Of a DNA stretch of 64,000 nt, positions 48,018 through 60,189 are shown piece by piece. The translations under genes and the position numbers were made by a program. The notes beneath the pieces are model-generated. The model searched no databases and was not told where the DNA came from. It saw only the letters and a program-made list of their open reading frames with translations. The stretch spans positions 1,436,341-1,500,340 of the forward strand of contig MU004188.1 of the NCBI GenBank assembly GCA_010093605.1, in the 5' to 3' direction. Each line of letters opens with the position of its first letter. Position 1 is the stretch's first letter. This DNA comes from Lophium mytilinum (lineage: Eukaryota; Ascomycota; Dothideomycetes; Mytilinidiales; Mytilinidiaceae).

Positions 48018-49750
48018 TCAAGTTCCAAACGGCCACATCTTCTGCCAAACCTCCCTCTCCTGCTCACTACCAGCAAATTCCTCGATAACCTGGTCCTTTA
48101 TCTGCGCTAACGCATCTAGAGTCTCATCATATTGGTCTGGCCTCACTATCCCCTGCTCAGGAAACAGTTCACCTATGCTCTCCCTGATTGAACGCATCGC
48201 GTCCATACCACGCACCACGCCTTCAACCTCAGCCTCCATCTCCTCCCGCTCCTTCGGCGAAAACGAAAACGGATAAGGCGAGCCTGCAGCTCCAGGAAGA
48301 GCGCCCCATGTTCCCTCTAACTCAGCCACTTGCGAGAGGTAGGATGCCTCGCCATCAATGAGGAGATTACGTGCTAGGAGTAGAAGCAAGTAGCTCGTCG
48401 TTTGCTGGAACTCAAGTGCAGCGTAAAGGCGTGGGTTTTGATGGTGAGTTAGAGTATTGTAGAGAGAGCAGAGTGATTGCTGTAGATATAAAGCCTCTGC
48501 ATGCTTCTTCGCACTTGCATCAAGCTTGTCGATATCTTCTGGTAGCTGAGGCCGCTCTAGACCGGAGACAGGCGGCCCGTCATAGTCGAGGATATGAGGT
48601 TGGCGGGCATGGAAGTAGAGGGGAGATATTTCGGTAGATTGCCAATCTATAAGGCCCACAACTTCGGTAGGTTGTGAAGGATTCACGAAGATGTTAGCAA
48701 CGTGTAGGTCGTCATGCCAGAGGTGCGCCGATGAGATAGCTTGATCTGTCGGGACGAGGAACTCGATCAGCTTGAGATAGCAGTGCAAAGCCTTAAGCTT
48801 CCTTTCTCTCGTCGGGTGGTAGGTGCCCGGGCCGCAAAGCGTTATTGGAGACTTGGGCAGGTGAGGAAGCTGGCGGACGCAGGCGATTTCTCGATACCCA
48901 ATTGCCTTGTGATATTCTTCTAAAGATGGCCCTAGTACTTATTAGTCAAAGGAAAAGGAACTCGCTCTTGAAGACGGCTATCTTACATGGTCCTCTCTCA
49001 AACTTGATGGTCGCTCTTCCGTTGTCAATTGATTCGCGTCCTGTAGATGGGCCAATGGCGAATCTCTTGTCTGTTATATCGATCCCATTTTCATCGACGT
49101 ACAGCGGCTCGTTTCCCGTTGATTCGTCTAGATCCTTTGCATAATATAGACTTCCAAACTTCTTGAAGGAAACTGAGGTCCAGGCTTTCTGGAAACCAGC
49201 AATGGTCTTGGTAAGAGCAAGTCTGTCTTTGATATTCATACCTGGCCAAACAAGTTCTAGCTCGATTCCTGGCACCTTCTCCATGATGATATATTCTGCA
49301 CCAATGGGATTCTCTTCGGCCTTGGAACTCCAAGTCAAGACTTTGGGAACAGGAGTTCTGAGGACATTCCGAGCCTGCGATAAGTTAGTCAAAGTATCTA
49401 GATGCAATGCACCCTGAGATGGAGCATACGAAATCCATTGTTGCAACTTCGCTTGCAGTGGTAAAATGAGGTATGCCGGCATTTGGATTGGGAACTTTAG
49501 CCACAACTTGAGAGCCATTGTCCATGGTGAGAAGCATAGCCTTGTTGTACATGCCATCAGGATACTTCTCAATGCTAACACATGATTTCGCTCCGATAGC
49601 TTCAGCGGCGGAACGAGCTAGCTCGTTGACATTGAAGCGGACTCGGCGCTGTGACATCTCAAACTCTTCATCACAAACGAAGCGCCCTCGAGTATAATTG
49701 AAGAGATCATCGCTATACTTTAGATCTGATTGAGTGAGCAGCACGACCAA
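48018..49750 (-). CDS. aim9: AIM9-like phosphotransferase (APH/kinase-like fold)
   Basis: Three exons on the minus strand: 49,750-49,430, 49,374-48,987 and 48,931-48,018. Both introns are 55 bp; the product is about 540 residues. The N-terminus SDDLFNYTRGRFVCDEE and KVPNPNAGIPHFTTASEVAT match the fungal AIM9/APH family, as does AEYIIMEKVPGIELELVW. The catalytic loop is HDDLHVANIFV and the metal-binding region is GLIDWQS, both intact, so phosphotransfer is chemically possible. The substrate is unknown. Yeast Aim9 is mitochondrial. An upstream start at 49,892, spliced through a 49-bp intron (49,726-49,774), would add a basic presequence-like N-terminus, so the true start is uncertain. Confidence 0.82.
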
Positions 49751-51085
49751 CGCTTCCAGAAAGGGATGGTTTACCAGGAAGCAGTGCTCGTGAGGCTAGC
49801 TGAGGAGAGTGGGCGCCATGGTTTGCCATAGTTCTCTTGGTTGATGCGTTCCAATGGCGGCCGTATCTGATTGATATAAAGTTTTTCCGCATGTTCAAAA
49901 AGAAGAAGAGTTCCAACTGTGATCACATATTGACTGGTGGGGGGCTTGTCGTGAGAAGACTATATTTGGTCGCGGAAAGTTTGGCATCGCCAACGACAGG
50001 GCTCGAAGCGCGCGCCAAGCACGCCCGTCACCCTGTCCAATGAAATAGCATTGGTCGTATTTAAAACAGTATTTAACGCTTCGCACCGTCCACTTTCTTT
50101 TGAAGTATTGCAGCCTAAATCTTAACTAATCACCTTCAACTTTTCAAAAGAGATGCTTTATATAGTCGTTAAACTATGGGTTGAATTCTAGCCCGTAATA
50201 AAAGAAAATAGAGATGTTACCTAGCAAGAAAGACACCGATAAAATCTAGTGTTCTGCCAGGATTTACCCTATCACGCTGGGTCGTACCCCTGTCACGCCT
50301 TTGCAATACGCCCTCAAAGCGTAGCTGCGAGCGTATTGTATTCTACCTACGTATAGTTCAGAACCAGTTGTATTTTTCAGAGCTCGAACGTGACTTCTAT
50401 GCTAAGAGGACTAGGTCCTATTACCTAACAGCGTATAAGAAAGATAGCTTCAAGTCTGTTGCGATAACATGTTATAAGTGTGAAGTGGGCTGCGCAGAAA
50501 AAATGTGTCAAGCTTTGAACTATGTTTCGAATACGACAAAATCAGAACTACGCCACAACCTGTGCCACGCGGGCCCCAGGCGCCTGCGTACTGGAGGTTC
50601 ATGAGTGGATATTGCTGAAGAGCAACATACCTTTGTAGCATGGGTAACAGCGCCTATTTCTCAACTGATAGGGTACCACTCCCGCATAGCAAAGATCATA
50701 GATGAAACCTCGCACTTTTCCCGCGCGCGAAATTCGGGACAACATCCCTCAGGCTGTAAAGAAAGTGCTATATATAAACATTTCATATGTACATGCCATA
50801 ACAGAAATGCTATAAAGAGCCTTCCCTCCAGCCAAATACTGATGCCAGCACATCGACCACACGAATACATCATCCCATTATCACTATCTTTCCGTTTGCG
50901 CAGTCTGTTCTTTACGGCCCCGTCCACTCTCCTTCCAGTCCTTCCCGTGCTGGTTGCCGATACAAGAAAATAAGCACTTACCTATCGAATCCACCAAACC
51001 TCTTCATCCTCTTACCCAGTAAGGCTAGCGCAGATTCCTTCCAGACCATTTTTATCAACTATCTGACGAAGACGATCCAGTCATC
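49751..51085. other. intergenic
   Basis: Contains the possible upstream exon of the AIM9-like gene (to 49,892) and the promoter of the small downstream gene, whose start is preceded by CT-rich sequence. No other gene or RNA was recognised. Confidence 0.5.
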
Positions 51086-51457
51086 ATGAGTCGTTCCCTG
51101 AAGACATCCCTCCAAAGTCTCAAAACCTGGGTCTTCCAGAGCCCTTCACGCGTGCAGAAGATAGCAAGCGGGCAAGGAACCGCAGGAACGAGGGCTGCCC
51201 CAACTCAAGCCGGCCCCAACGACAAGAGCATCGGTTCACGATTAGACAACGGCGAAACATTCACCAAGAATGGAAAGCAGTACAAACGCTACAAGTTCCA
51301 GGTCAACAAAGGGGCGAATGATAAGACTTTGAAGCAACTAGCAGACAAAGATTCTCATAAAGTTTGGGCCCAGGCTGATATGCCTCTCGGGGAGGCTGAC
51401 GCTCATAAAGCTACCGAGGCACTGTTTGATGATCTGGAAAAGGATTTGAAAAAGTAA
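51086..51457 (+). CDS. small hypothetical protein (123 aa)
   Basis: A single exon of 123 codons with good coding appearance. It is Lys-rich with a basic, Ser/Thr/Gln-rich N-terminal 50 residues, then NGETFTKNGKQYKRYKFQV and an acidic/basic C-terminal helix ending DDLEKDLKK. The context ATCATGAGT is a good start. No known domain is recognised; a conserved fungal orphan is plausible. Confidence 0.6.
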   Translation: MSRSLKTSLQSLKTWVFQSPSRVQKIASGQGTAGTRAAPTQAGPNDKSIGSRLDNGETFTKNGKQYKRYKFQVNKGANDKTLKQLADKDSHKVWAQADMPLGEADAHKATEALFDDLEKDLKK

Positions 51458-52770
51458 GGTAGTGATGGAACTATGGGACCTTGGACGCTGCCTCACCTTG
51501 TATTTGTTTTTGCGAATTGATTCCATTGCGAGTAGCTGAGGCTCCTCACGTAACTATTCTTATAAAATCTTCATCTTGGCGAAGCTTTCTCGTGATACGA
51601 CTTTACATCTTGTACTCTTAGCTCCTTGGTGGAGTAGGAGAGTGTGACTTTGAAGATACTAAGATTGCCTGGGAGAAGCTGAGAAGCGAGAGGAGTGAAC
51701 CGCGCTGTATGAAAACGGACAGGCGAGCTGACAAATCTAGAGCGAGAAGACATCCCTTCCTATGCGCAATATCTCCTTCTAGAATACCCCAAAGGTCGAT
51801 TCCTTGGCAGGTAACCTCTGGAAAAGACGTCAAAGGGCGGATATCGTGAGGAGGTCGAAGAGCGGAAGAGAGCCGAAAGACACTAGGTGAACAAGCGGGC
51901 GCAAGGAGCTGCGAGTTCGCAGCAGGAAGATGCCGAAGCCCAATACAAACGAGGCAGAGCAGATAGGATGGGCGCAGGATTGCTTCAATGAAGCTTGAAG
52001 GGGCGCAATGAGACTAGGACATGGCGAGGCGACAGCGAGAGCAAAACGTTAGCTGTCAGAGGTGATATATGCTCATGCAGAGAAGGGGAAGGAGAAGAAA
52101 GAGAATAAGACGCGGTTGAGAATGGGAACGTGCAAAGTCAACGGTTCTTAGGTAGGTCAAAAGCGGCTGGTAGCCTCACTTGGCGACCATGCCCGAAATG
52201 AGATCTCACTAAACCTAAGGGGGACGGGAGTTACCTTGAAGCACGTTACGAAAAATAGTCTTCTAAGAGTAGATCTTGCTTGAATTTTAACGGTAGGACT
52301 AGTTTAACAGTATCTAGTGAGAAGGGCAGGTCCATGTAATATAACAGGTGGAGTTCTATTGTAAAAGTATATATTCTCGTTCGCCTTTACGCTGCGTAGC
52401 CTTACCGTTCCTTATACTTACGTCCATGCCAAATTTTCAAATATCCAGCCTTGTCTGTCCTGCTAGGCCTTCGAAAGCTTAGAATCTTGAACGCTGCTTA
52501 ATGCCGTACCCTTGTAGGGTATTCAATCAATCGTTACTGTTTAGTTTACCCGATCTGCCTTGAGAACTACCTCTCTCCCTTCCCATCCCTCTCTTGAATC
52601 CATGATTGACACTGCCAGTCTCAAGTGGAGTTATAGCAATATGGCAGCAGCGGAGAATCTTCACTGGTGTGATTATGCACAAACACTCCCAAAACGTCCT
52701 CACGTCCTTAAGCCCTAAAGCCATTACCGCATCCACATCTCAACCTATATCACACTATCCCCATCTCAAC
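51458..52770. other. intergenic containing a dispersed repeat
   Basis: About 1.3 kb with no supported gene. The stretch 52,250-52,340 is mildly AT-rich. The diverged repeat copy B occupies about 52,338-52,525. Confidence 0.5.
52338..52525 (+). repeat. dispersed repeat, copy B
   Basis: A shorter relative of 47,637-47,950, in the same orientation and block order but lacking the central part of copy A. Most visible differences are transitions, consistent with old RIP or simple decay. Confidence 0.62.
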
Positions 52771-54174
52771 CTATATCATCACCATCCCCATCGCAACCAC
52801 TCCAACCACCCACCACCCCATCCCCCCTCCCACCCCAACCCTCCCCGCCCCCGACGACCTCCCCGTCTTCACAACCTCCGGCCACCCAACCTCCCTCACC
52901 CCATCCACCCGACATACAACCTCACACCCCTCCGCCCTCCCCGCCACCGGCCCACTCGTATTAAACACCGCCTCGACCCACTCCACCACCAGCACCGCGC
53001 TGCCCCCTTGCGCCATCTCCCCCGTCCAGACGCCGCCATCGCCCCAAAGGTTCATAAAAATGCCCGAGGGCTTGCGGGGGACGCTGTACATGCTTGAGGC
53101 GACGAGGGAGGCGTCGAGGAACCAGTGGGTGGCGTGCGCGAGCCAGTCGATGCGGTGGGTGTGGAAGATGGAGACTGGGGGGAGCTGGGTGGATGTGATG
53201 GAGGATTGGGGGATTTCGTTGCCTGAGGCGGAGAGGGAGGGTTGGTTGGTGTATCTGTGGGGTGTTGTTAGAGGAGTGGGGTTAAGGGGGGAGTAATAGG
53301 AGTAATGGGAGTAATGGGAGTAATGGGAGTAATAGGAGTAATGGGAGTAATGGGAGTAATGGGAGTAATAGGAGTAATAGGAGTAATGGGAGTAATGGGA
53401 GTAATGTAGGAAATGTAGGCAATGTGGGAAATCGCAGTTAAAGCGGCGCAAGAGGACAAAGAGTATCTAGACTCGACGTAATTGGGATTGGGTGACATCG
53501 AGCTCAAAGATGACCAACCTGATTGTGCCCATGGGGTCCTGCGTCAAGATCTCGATATCGCTCTCGTTATCATCATCGGCGAAAGTGAAAAGGCCAGCGC
53601 AGGCCCCTTTGCTAGCCTCAGACCCATTGCGACCTATCACCCGCGCATGGAAGCGGATGCTGGCATGTTTGATGTTTTGCTGAATGCTTTGAATCTCGGC
53701 CGTGAATTGGGTGTGTGAGTTGTTGCGGAAGGTATTCAGCGTTAGCGCTGTGATGTTGCTATCGTCACTGGTCACTATTTGAAGTATCAGCTTTAGATGC
53801 GTCTGGCGAATGGTATAAAAGTAGAATGGTAGAATAGGCCAGAGCTCCAGGGCTGAACCCCACTTACATATTCCCACGTTCTCCACCAGGTTGATTCGCT
53901 GTAGTGGAGCGTCCGACGACGCAGAAGTGTTCCAGCTCTGAATCGACCAGTCCGCATTCCATGCGTCGCTGGTCAAGTGGTCCGGCGTCAAGCTGCGGAA
54001 GTCCCAGAAGCGGTGGTATTTGAAGTAGGCTGTGTCGTTACCGCCGTTGATGATATAGCACGAGCAGTTGGGCGAGTTATCTTTGAGAGGGTTTGTCGTT
54101 TGATCGTCGGCGCGCGAGAGTGCGCAGAAGACGCCTAATATGCTTAGTAGTGCAAGGAGTGTGAATGAGCGCAT
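52771..54174 (-). CDS. secreted GH16-family glycoside hydrolase, probable cell-surface anchor
   Basis: Three exons on the minus strand: 54,174-53,868, 53,774-53,519 and 53,254-52,771. Introns are 93 and 264 bp; the product is about 348 residues. Residues 1-22 form a signal peptide (LLALLSILGVFCALSRA). The domain reads CSCYIINGG, YFKYHRFWDFRSL, ASIRFHARVIG, then ESDIEIL (173-179), the GH16 ExDxE catalytic motif, with Glu173 and Glu177 as nucleophile and acid/base. YTNQPS and HRIDWLAHATHWFLD follow. The C-terminus ends in a Gly-rich linker and a short hydrophobic tail (WWVVGVVAMGMVMI), suggesting a GPI signal. Likely a beta-glucan-active wall enzyme. The second intron holds a 9-bp minisatellite. 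Confidence 0.87.
53291..53407. repeat. 9-bp minisatellite inside GH16 intron
   Basis: Thirteen tandem GAGTAATGG/GAGTAATAG units lie entirely within intron 2 of the GH16 gene (53,255-53,518). In antisense frames they give artefactual Tyr-Ser-His or Pro-Ile-Thr repeats. Confidence 0.93.
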
Positions 54175-55426
54175 GGCTGCGGTGGAGTGAGCTGCCTGCT
54201 ATGCTCGATCGGGAATGAACGAATGGCTGCGCTGTGGAAGCTGGATATATTGTGTGATTGAAAGGACGAAATGAATGAGTGATATCTGAGAGAAACCGAC
54301 CAGAAATTTAATAGTGAAGAAGAAAAAAGATGACGAGGTCACGATGGAGTCCAACCAGCGGGACGTGGCTGAGGTTAGCGACTTCACCATGAGGTACAGT
54401 TTTCTTGCGCATGCCGTGGCTAGTATGCGCGTGGCCGCAAGGGCGCAATTGGTCCTGTAAAGCTTTTTGTAAGGTTCTAGATCCTATGTTAATGAAGCAA
54501 GCTGAGAACACCGCTGCGCCTCCCAGGCCTTTTGGCGCTTGTAACGGTGCAACAGCGGGTGGGAAGCTGGTCCGCGTTTCGTTGCGCGTCTATGCATACG
54601 CTCAGATTAAGCTCATAGGGCTAGCTCTTTCGGGTGTGCTGAGCCACTGTTTGCCATGAGAGTGCGCGGTTGCACCAATAAATAGCTGGGAGGACAGTGC
54701 ATGCCATCATATTAGTCTTTGAGCCCCGTCTTCACACCCTTACGATACGATACCTACAAGCTTGACCAAGATGCATTAACAGAGTCTGATATGCAGATCA
54801 TTAGATGAGGGCTAGGCGGACTGTCAACGAGTGGGATCCTGCAAACAGTGGCGTACAGGCAAACGAACTCACAAATCACCACCCCCGAAGCCGTCCAGTT
54901 TATCTGCAAAAAGTTTGATTCTTACATCATAACATATATACACTCTGGATGCAGGGGACTCAAGAAAACCAATGAGAAAGGAAACTAAAAAGGTGGTATA
55001 ATTATCGAGGCAATACTCAAGAAAGACATACTAAGGAAAACAGACGCTCGGGTGCGTAATAGACCAGAACCCACACACAACGCAGCCCCGCACAAATAGT
55101 CCGCCCGTACCTAGGGAAAGGCGGGATATCGAATCCAACGCAAGCAAAAGGGCCCTCCCTCCCTCTTAGCCTCTTTCCAACACCTTTTCTTTCTTTCCAA
55201 CAAACTACTACTCCTCCTCCTACTACTACTCAAGAGATGATCGACGACAGCGGCGCGTACGTAACGGCTGTATAAAAAGCCAAAAAGGGATAAGACATGT
55301 TCCGAATAACACCAGCCCGCCGATCGGGTACGAAATGAACTCCCCAAAGCCCGCCCAATTTCATGAAAAAATAGTCTTCGTCTGTTTTCGGCCAATCTTT
55401 GTTGCCTGTCTATGTTCACTCGTCGT
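54175..55426. other. intergenic
   Basis: Upstream region of the GH16 gene and 3' region of the DENN gene. No gene recognised. Confidence 0.55.
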
Positions 55427-58339
55427 CTACTGGCCGATGTTGCTCATCCTCCCGTGCAGTGGGCGCTGGATGGGCTGAGCGTACTTCGACACTGGGACCA
55501 TGTCGTTTGGGAGCTCCTGCTCGCCGTTGACGCTCTCGTCGTCGAGCTCGACGATCTTAGTCGGGACATCTGGGATGTCGTCCTGCTTGTATGGCTGTAG
55601 GCTATGCCTGTCCGGCGTCGTCGAATTGCTGACCATCGACAACGATGTGCTTGATCGGTTGTTGTGGATCAGATCTGGAGTAGGAGGGATGCTTGAGTTG
55701 CGGTTTGGGTGCAGGTAAGAATCCTCCTCTCCAAAGTCACTACCCCGGCTGGAATGACGCTCGTGGCCGTCCTGGGAGGCCGAGGAGTGGCGCTTACGCC
55801 TATCGCTATGGTTCCCGTCTTCGCTATCTGCCTTTTGGGCAAGTTGCAGACCTTCCACGGCTGCGGCGCATTGCTCCGAGATGTTTCGGATGATGTATGC
55901 TATGGCGTCGGTCTTGTCCCGGAGATGCCTGTCGGCAACATCTGCCATGCTGAGAGTAGAGTAACGTTTCCGTGAAACGGGGCTGTTGAGTAAGCGGGAC
56001 TCCATGTCAGGGGAGACGTCTTCGCCGTCAAGGTGCTTGCCGTCAACGGTGCTCGCGCGGCTGAAAGCTCGGGACGAGACGCGAGATTCCACGCCGGCAA
56101 CACCGCGGATCGTCCCAACTTCAGAGGTATCCTTTTCATCTGGGTGCTCGAACTCCTCTTCGGCTTCCTCTGGAACATCCTCGAAACCTTCCTCAATGTA
56201 GTTTGTCAGTTCTGGGGTGGTGTTGAGTGACTTGACAATGTGCTCCATGTGGTGAGTCTGTCCGTCAATCAACGCGCGAAGGTGAAGCACCACACGCTGA
56301 GCCTCATCCCTCTGTCGTTGGATGGTGCCGTTGGTGTGTTGGAGCGCAGAAAGATCCTTCTTGTTGCGCTTCCTCTCACGCTCGAGCTCCTCGGCAATTT
56401 CTTGCTGCAGGACCAAGGCCTCCAGGGCATCGTCACGCTGCTTCTCCGTTCCAGAAAGACGGACAGTGAGGCGAGCAGTGTCATCCTTCTGTTGATCAAT
56501 AAGACCAGTAAGGCGACGATTCTCGCGCTTGTGGCTCTCTATCTTGATCTTGAGGTCCTGGGTTTCCTTGGTGAGCTGCTCAGCAAATGCCTGGAACTTA
56601 AGGAACTGCTGCTTCCAACTCTCCAACTCCTCAACCAAGAAGTTGTTTCTCTTGGAAATTTTGGAGACCTCAGTGTCCATGCGAGTCTTGAGGTTGATGA
56701 AGTCTTGCCATGCCTCCATCGCATCGCGAGAGTATTGGTTACGCTCACGAACAATCTCGTTGAGATGCCTCATCGACACCTTGGTCATCAGTGGCTTCTT
56801 GACTGTGCCGCCGAAAATAGCCTTGACTCCGGTGTTACGACCCTGTAGTGCAGAATTAGCTTCTCCGTAATTGCGATATTGGGGCATTCAGCACGAACCA
56901 ATTTCTCGCACACGTGGTCCATGACCGTCATAACTGCATCTTGATTCCACCAGTCCGGGTCCTGGATGCTCTCCACCTCACCACGCATCACAATAATCTG
57001 ACCAGCGGGGATCAGCTTTCCACCTCCGTACGCGGAACGCAGATGCGGTGGAACTCCAGTTGGTGCCACCTCCCCATTGAGGGCCTGGGTGAGACGGTTA
57101 ATCATCTTAGTTCGCTGGCCAGGGCTGAGCGCAGTCGGGGGGCTGGACGTCAACACGAAGTTCCGGTCCAAGTCGACGACCAATGCATCGGTAGGGGCGG
57201 TGAACAGGGTGCGGCACTCGGCCGTGATACCAAGAATGTAAGGGCCAGGTTCCTGCACCAAGTCCTTAACGTGGCGTGCATGAACCACGGGAACGTACAG
57301 ACCGCTCCATTCGTACACTCGTACAGAGAAACGAACGGTTTCCGCAGCAATGGTGAGCATTGCTGGGTAGTGGCTCACGAAAATAATGCGTCGTGTCGGT
57401 GAAACGGCTGCCTCAAGCACACCTACGATGTTAGGGATGGACAAGCACATGAAGAGTGGCCACATGGCGAAGTTCTGGAATCCGGTAGGCGAGGACGGGA
57501 ATTGGTAGCACAGAGCGTAGTCCTTCATGTCGATACGCACGAGGTCGTTGAGCCTAGGGGCTGGGAAGCTCAGGATTCGGGAAACTTCCTCGGCGTGGAA
57601 CAGATTGGTGGCCTTGTTCCAGTGGATCCACATGCCGCGGAGGTAGTCGCCGAGCAGGTTGTACAGCGGGTACCTGGAGAGAAAGCTCAAGCAGTAAGGA
57701 ATCCAGTAGGTCTCCTCGGTGGTGTCGAAGAAATCAGGCTCGGTACGCTTGCGAAGATCGCGGATCGTCTCAGCTCTTTTCTCGTCGGCCCTGGACCAGA
57801 CGCGGAGGGCAATGCCGTAAAGAGTGTGGGACGAGTCTTGCTGGAGAACGAAGGAGTGGTGAACGCAATGCGGCTGGCTCTTCCCAGTGCAGATCTCGAC
57901 ATCGTGGGGGAAGCAGGCCTGGTACCATGAGTCTCTTTGCTAGATAGAACGGATTAAGAAATGAGACACCAACCTTCATAGCCGCATGGAGCGACCTTGC
58001 AATCTCGTTGTCTTGTTCGAGTCGAGGGCTGCTCCCGAGAATCTCTGGAAGCCAGAAAGTACCGACAGCTCCCTTCATGTGGCCAATCTTGCCCTGGCTG
58101 GGCGACGGTGCCTTGACCCATTGAGACGGCTCTCTTCCAACACCACATACCATGTAGGCGTGGGTCAGAGTTTTGGGTGTCCGCTGGCCGGGCTTGATGT
58201 TGAGGGTCGAGGGCAGCGGCTGGGTGATACGAGAATGCAGCGAAGAAGTCCGGCTGGGGATGATGAGGCTGTTGTCGCCCTGGTCCCGCGTGGGAGGACG
58301 CTCGCCGGTGCGAGGACGAAGGCTGAGAGAAGGTGCCAT
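55427..58339 (-). CDS. DENN-domain protein with coiled coil
   Basis: Three exons on the minus strand: 58,339-57,974, 57,918-56,899 and 56,842-55,427. Introns are 55 and 56 bp; the product is about 933 residues. The uDENN part includes TLTHAYMVCGVG and FWLPEILG. The central DENN part includes PNIVGVLEAAVSPTRRIIFVS, GPYILGI and DALVVDLD. The last exon begins GRNTGVKAIFGG and continues into a long coiled coil (about residues 520-690), then a Ser-rich tail. DENN proteins usually act as Rab GTPase exchange factors or related trafficking regulators. The second intron (GTTCGT donor, CTAAT-like branch, CTACAG acceptor) links frames that otherwise look like two genes. The Rab partner is unknown. Confidence 0.85.
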
Positions 58340-60189
58340 GGTAGAAACGAGGGTATGAGCTTGACGATACCGAGACGACGTGCAGGTTCAGCTACTGCGA
58401 GGCGGGTGGAAGCGAAGGGTGAATAGAACAAGCACCAGCTTCACCTTGGACGCGTAAAGGGGACAGCTAGAAAGAAACAGAAGTACCTGCAGGCAACGTC
58501 TCAGCCGGCAATTGAGGCGACACTGAGGTCACGATGCTGGAGCAGGCCGTGGACTGGCACGAGAAGAACGGAGGGCTGGAGGAGAGGGGACGGGGCGCAA
58601 TTGAGGGTGGTAGGGTGCTGGGTGAAGCTTGGGGGAGGGCCCGTTAGTGGCTAGTGCCATGCGCCAGTTTCGGCTCGAGGACGTGAAATGAGAACGGACG
58701 AGGGCGGCCCTGCAGCAGCATCAGCCGGGGGCCCCTGGTGGTGTCTGCGCTGATATGGCCTGGCCGAGTACTGCCGGCTGCGCTGTGCCCTGATTCCCCA
58801 GGCACGCGCGATTCGGTGCGCCGTGGGATTGCGTCCCCAGCAGTTCCACCCATCAGTGAACGACTGCTCCACCACCGCCATCCGCAAGGCCTCGACAACG
58901 TCTCATATCGAACTACACGGTGCAAAGCAGCTCGAGTAGGACGGACGAGTCGAGCAAACGACGCGCAGCTGCACGACCTGCGGGCACGCGGCGCGGGGGC
59001 ATCGGGATCGGCCAGTGTTGGATGCTCAGAGGGCGTGATACCGAATTGGCGCGCCCATCTGCACGGTGCTGCAAAAGTCGAGCTAGGCCCATCCCAGGGA
59101 CGTCGCTTCCAGCAACTCCGGGCGTGCTGCGGGCGTCGACTGTGCGTGTGTGGGTGCTGGCGAATGGGCGGTTTTCCCCATCCGAACCTGCCCCTGATCA
59201 TCGCTCGGCGCAGAGGCCCGCATCCAGAGCGCACTGTGCCCTTCGCGCCTCAAAGCAGCCCTCTCGTCAGTCGTCACGGCTGCGGTGCTCAGTCATGAAG
59301 TCTGCTGTGGAGAAGGGAGTCGGCGCCCACCCGTTGCCGTGCAGGCGGCACAAACAGAGCGCCTCGTCTACTCGCACGGAGGACTACTTGACATGTCACC
59401 GTCCCGCGGCGCCGTACCGGCGTGGTGTCCTGACTTACGTACCGTGGGTGACTGCTCAGATGTGAAACGACGGGTGGCGGGAGGATGCAGCAGTGCGGGT
59501 CGCAGAGGCCGGCACTGGACTGCTGGGAACAACGTGGTTCGGAAGTTTGAATGCGCTGGGCAGATCGATAGACGTGAGCTAGCGGCCCACCTGAGAAATT
59601 CGGCATCCCGATCTGGTGCTGTACGATGCCGGCCCACCTCGTCACAGCGAAGTCGCGAGGTTGTCCTGGGACGAGATGCTGGAGATGTGCGAGATTCACC
59701 ACCACCAACAAACCTTACTGCAGCCACGCATCCTGCCTCCAGGGTTCCATCCCGTCCCGTGCGGCGGCTGCTCCGGTTCGAGTTCTGGCTTGGCGCGGGG
59801 CCCTGAAAAGAAGGAAAATTCGGCAGGGTTCAGCACCCATCAGGAGCACAAATCGCTGTGGCCGAACACCGCGACCAGCCAGCCTTAGATTGTGCTACCG
59901 AGCAGCATCGGGACAGCTGAGATCGAGTCCCTTCAGCCAACCGTTGTGCCCAAACAGCACTCCCTCGCTGGCAGTGTTTGCGCTTTCGCCGCCGCGTCTT
60001 CATCTCTCCACGGCCACTCAACGCCTTGCATCTAATCTGGCCTCGCTCTGAGTGGTGAAGAGCGAAAAGGCGAAAATTGCTGGACTGCTCTCCACCCCGA
60101 CCTGCACTGGCCCCGATCCGCGTGCAGTTTGCGCCGCCTTGCATCCCGAGATCTCGCAGAGACTCCACCAAACGCCCGTCCCCGCCGAC
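58340..60189. promoter_or_regulatory. divergent upstream region of DENN and bcd1 genes
   Basis: A 1.85-kb GC-rich interval between two divergent genes. Several overlapping open frames (up to about 196 codons) on both strands lack domains and overlap one another. I treat the interval as promoter and leader sequence. Confidence 0.45.

Noticed and set aside
52606-53451. Tyr/Ser/His-repeat protein (minus) and His/Pro-rich frame (plus)
   Set aside because: The repeats are the translated intronic minisatellite; the rest is the last GH16 exon or its antisense.
55427-56887. Separate coiled-coil gene starting MPQYRNYG
   Set aside because: Its first residues come from reading through the DENN intron and from a shifted frame; splicing joins this exon to the DENN region.
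58644-59806. Frames of 173-196 codons between the DENN and bcd1 genes
   Set aside because: They overlap on opposite strands, have no motifs, and lie in a GC-rich divergent promoter interval.
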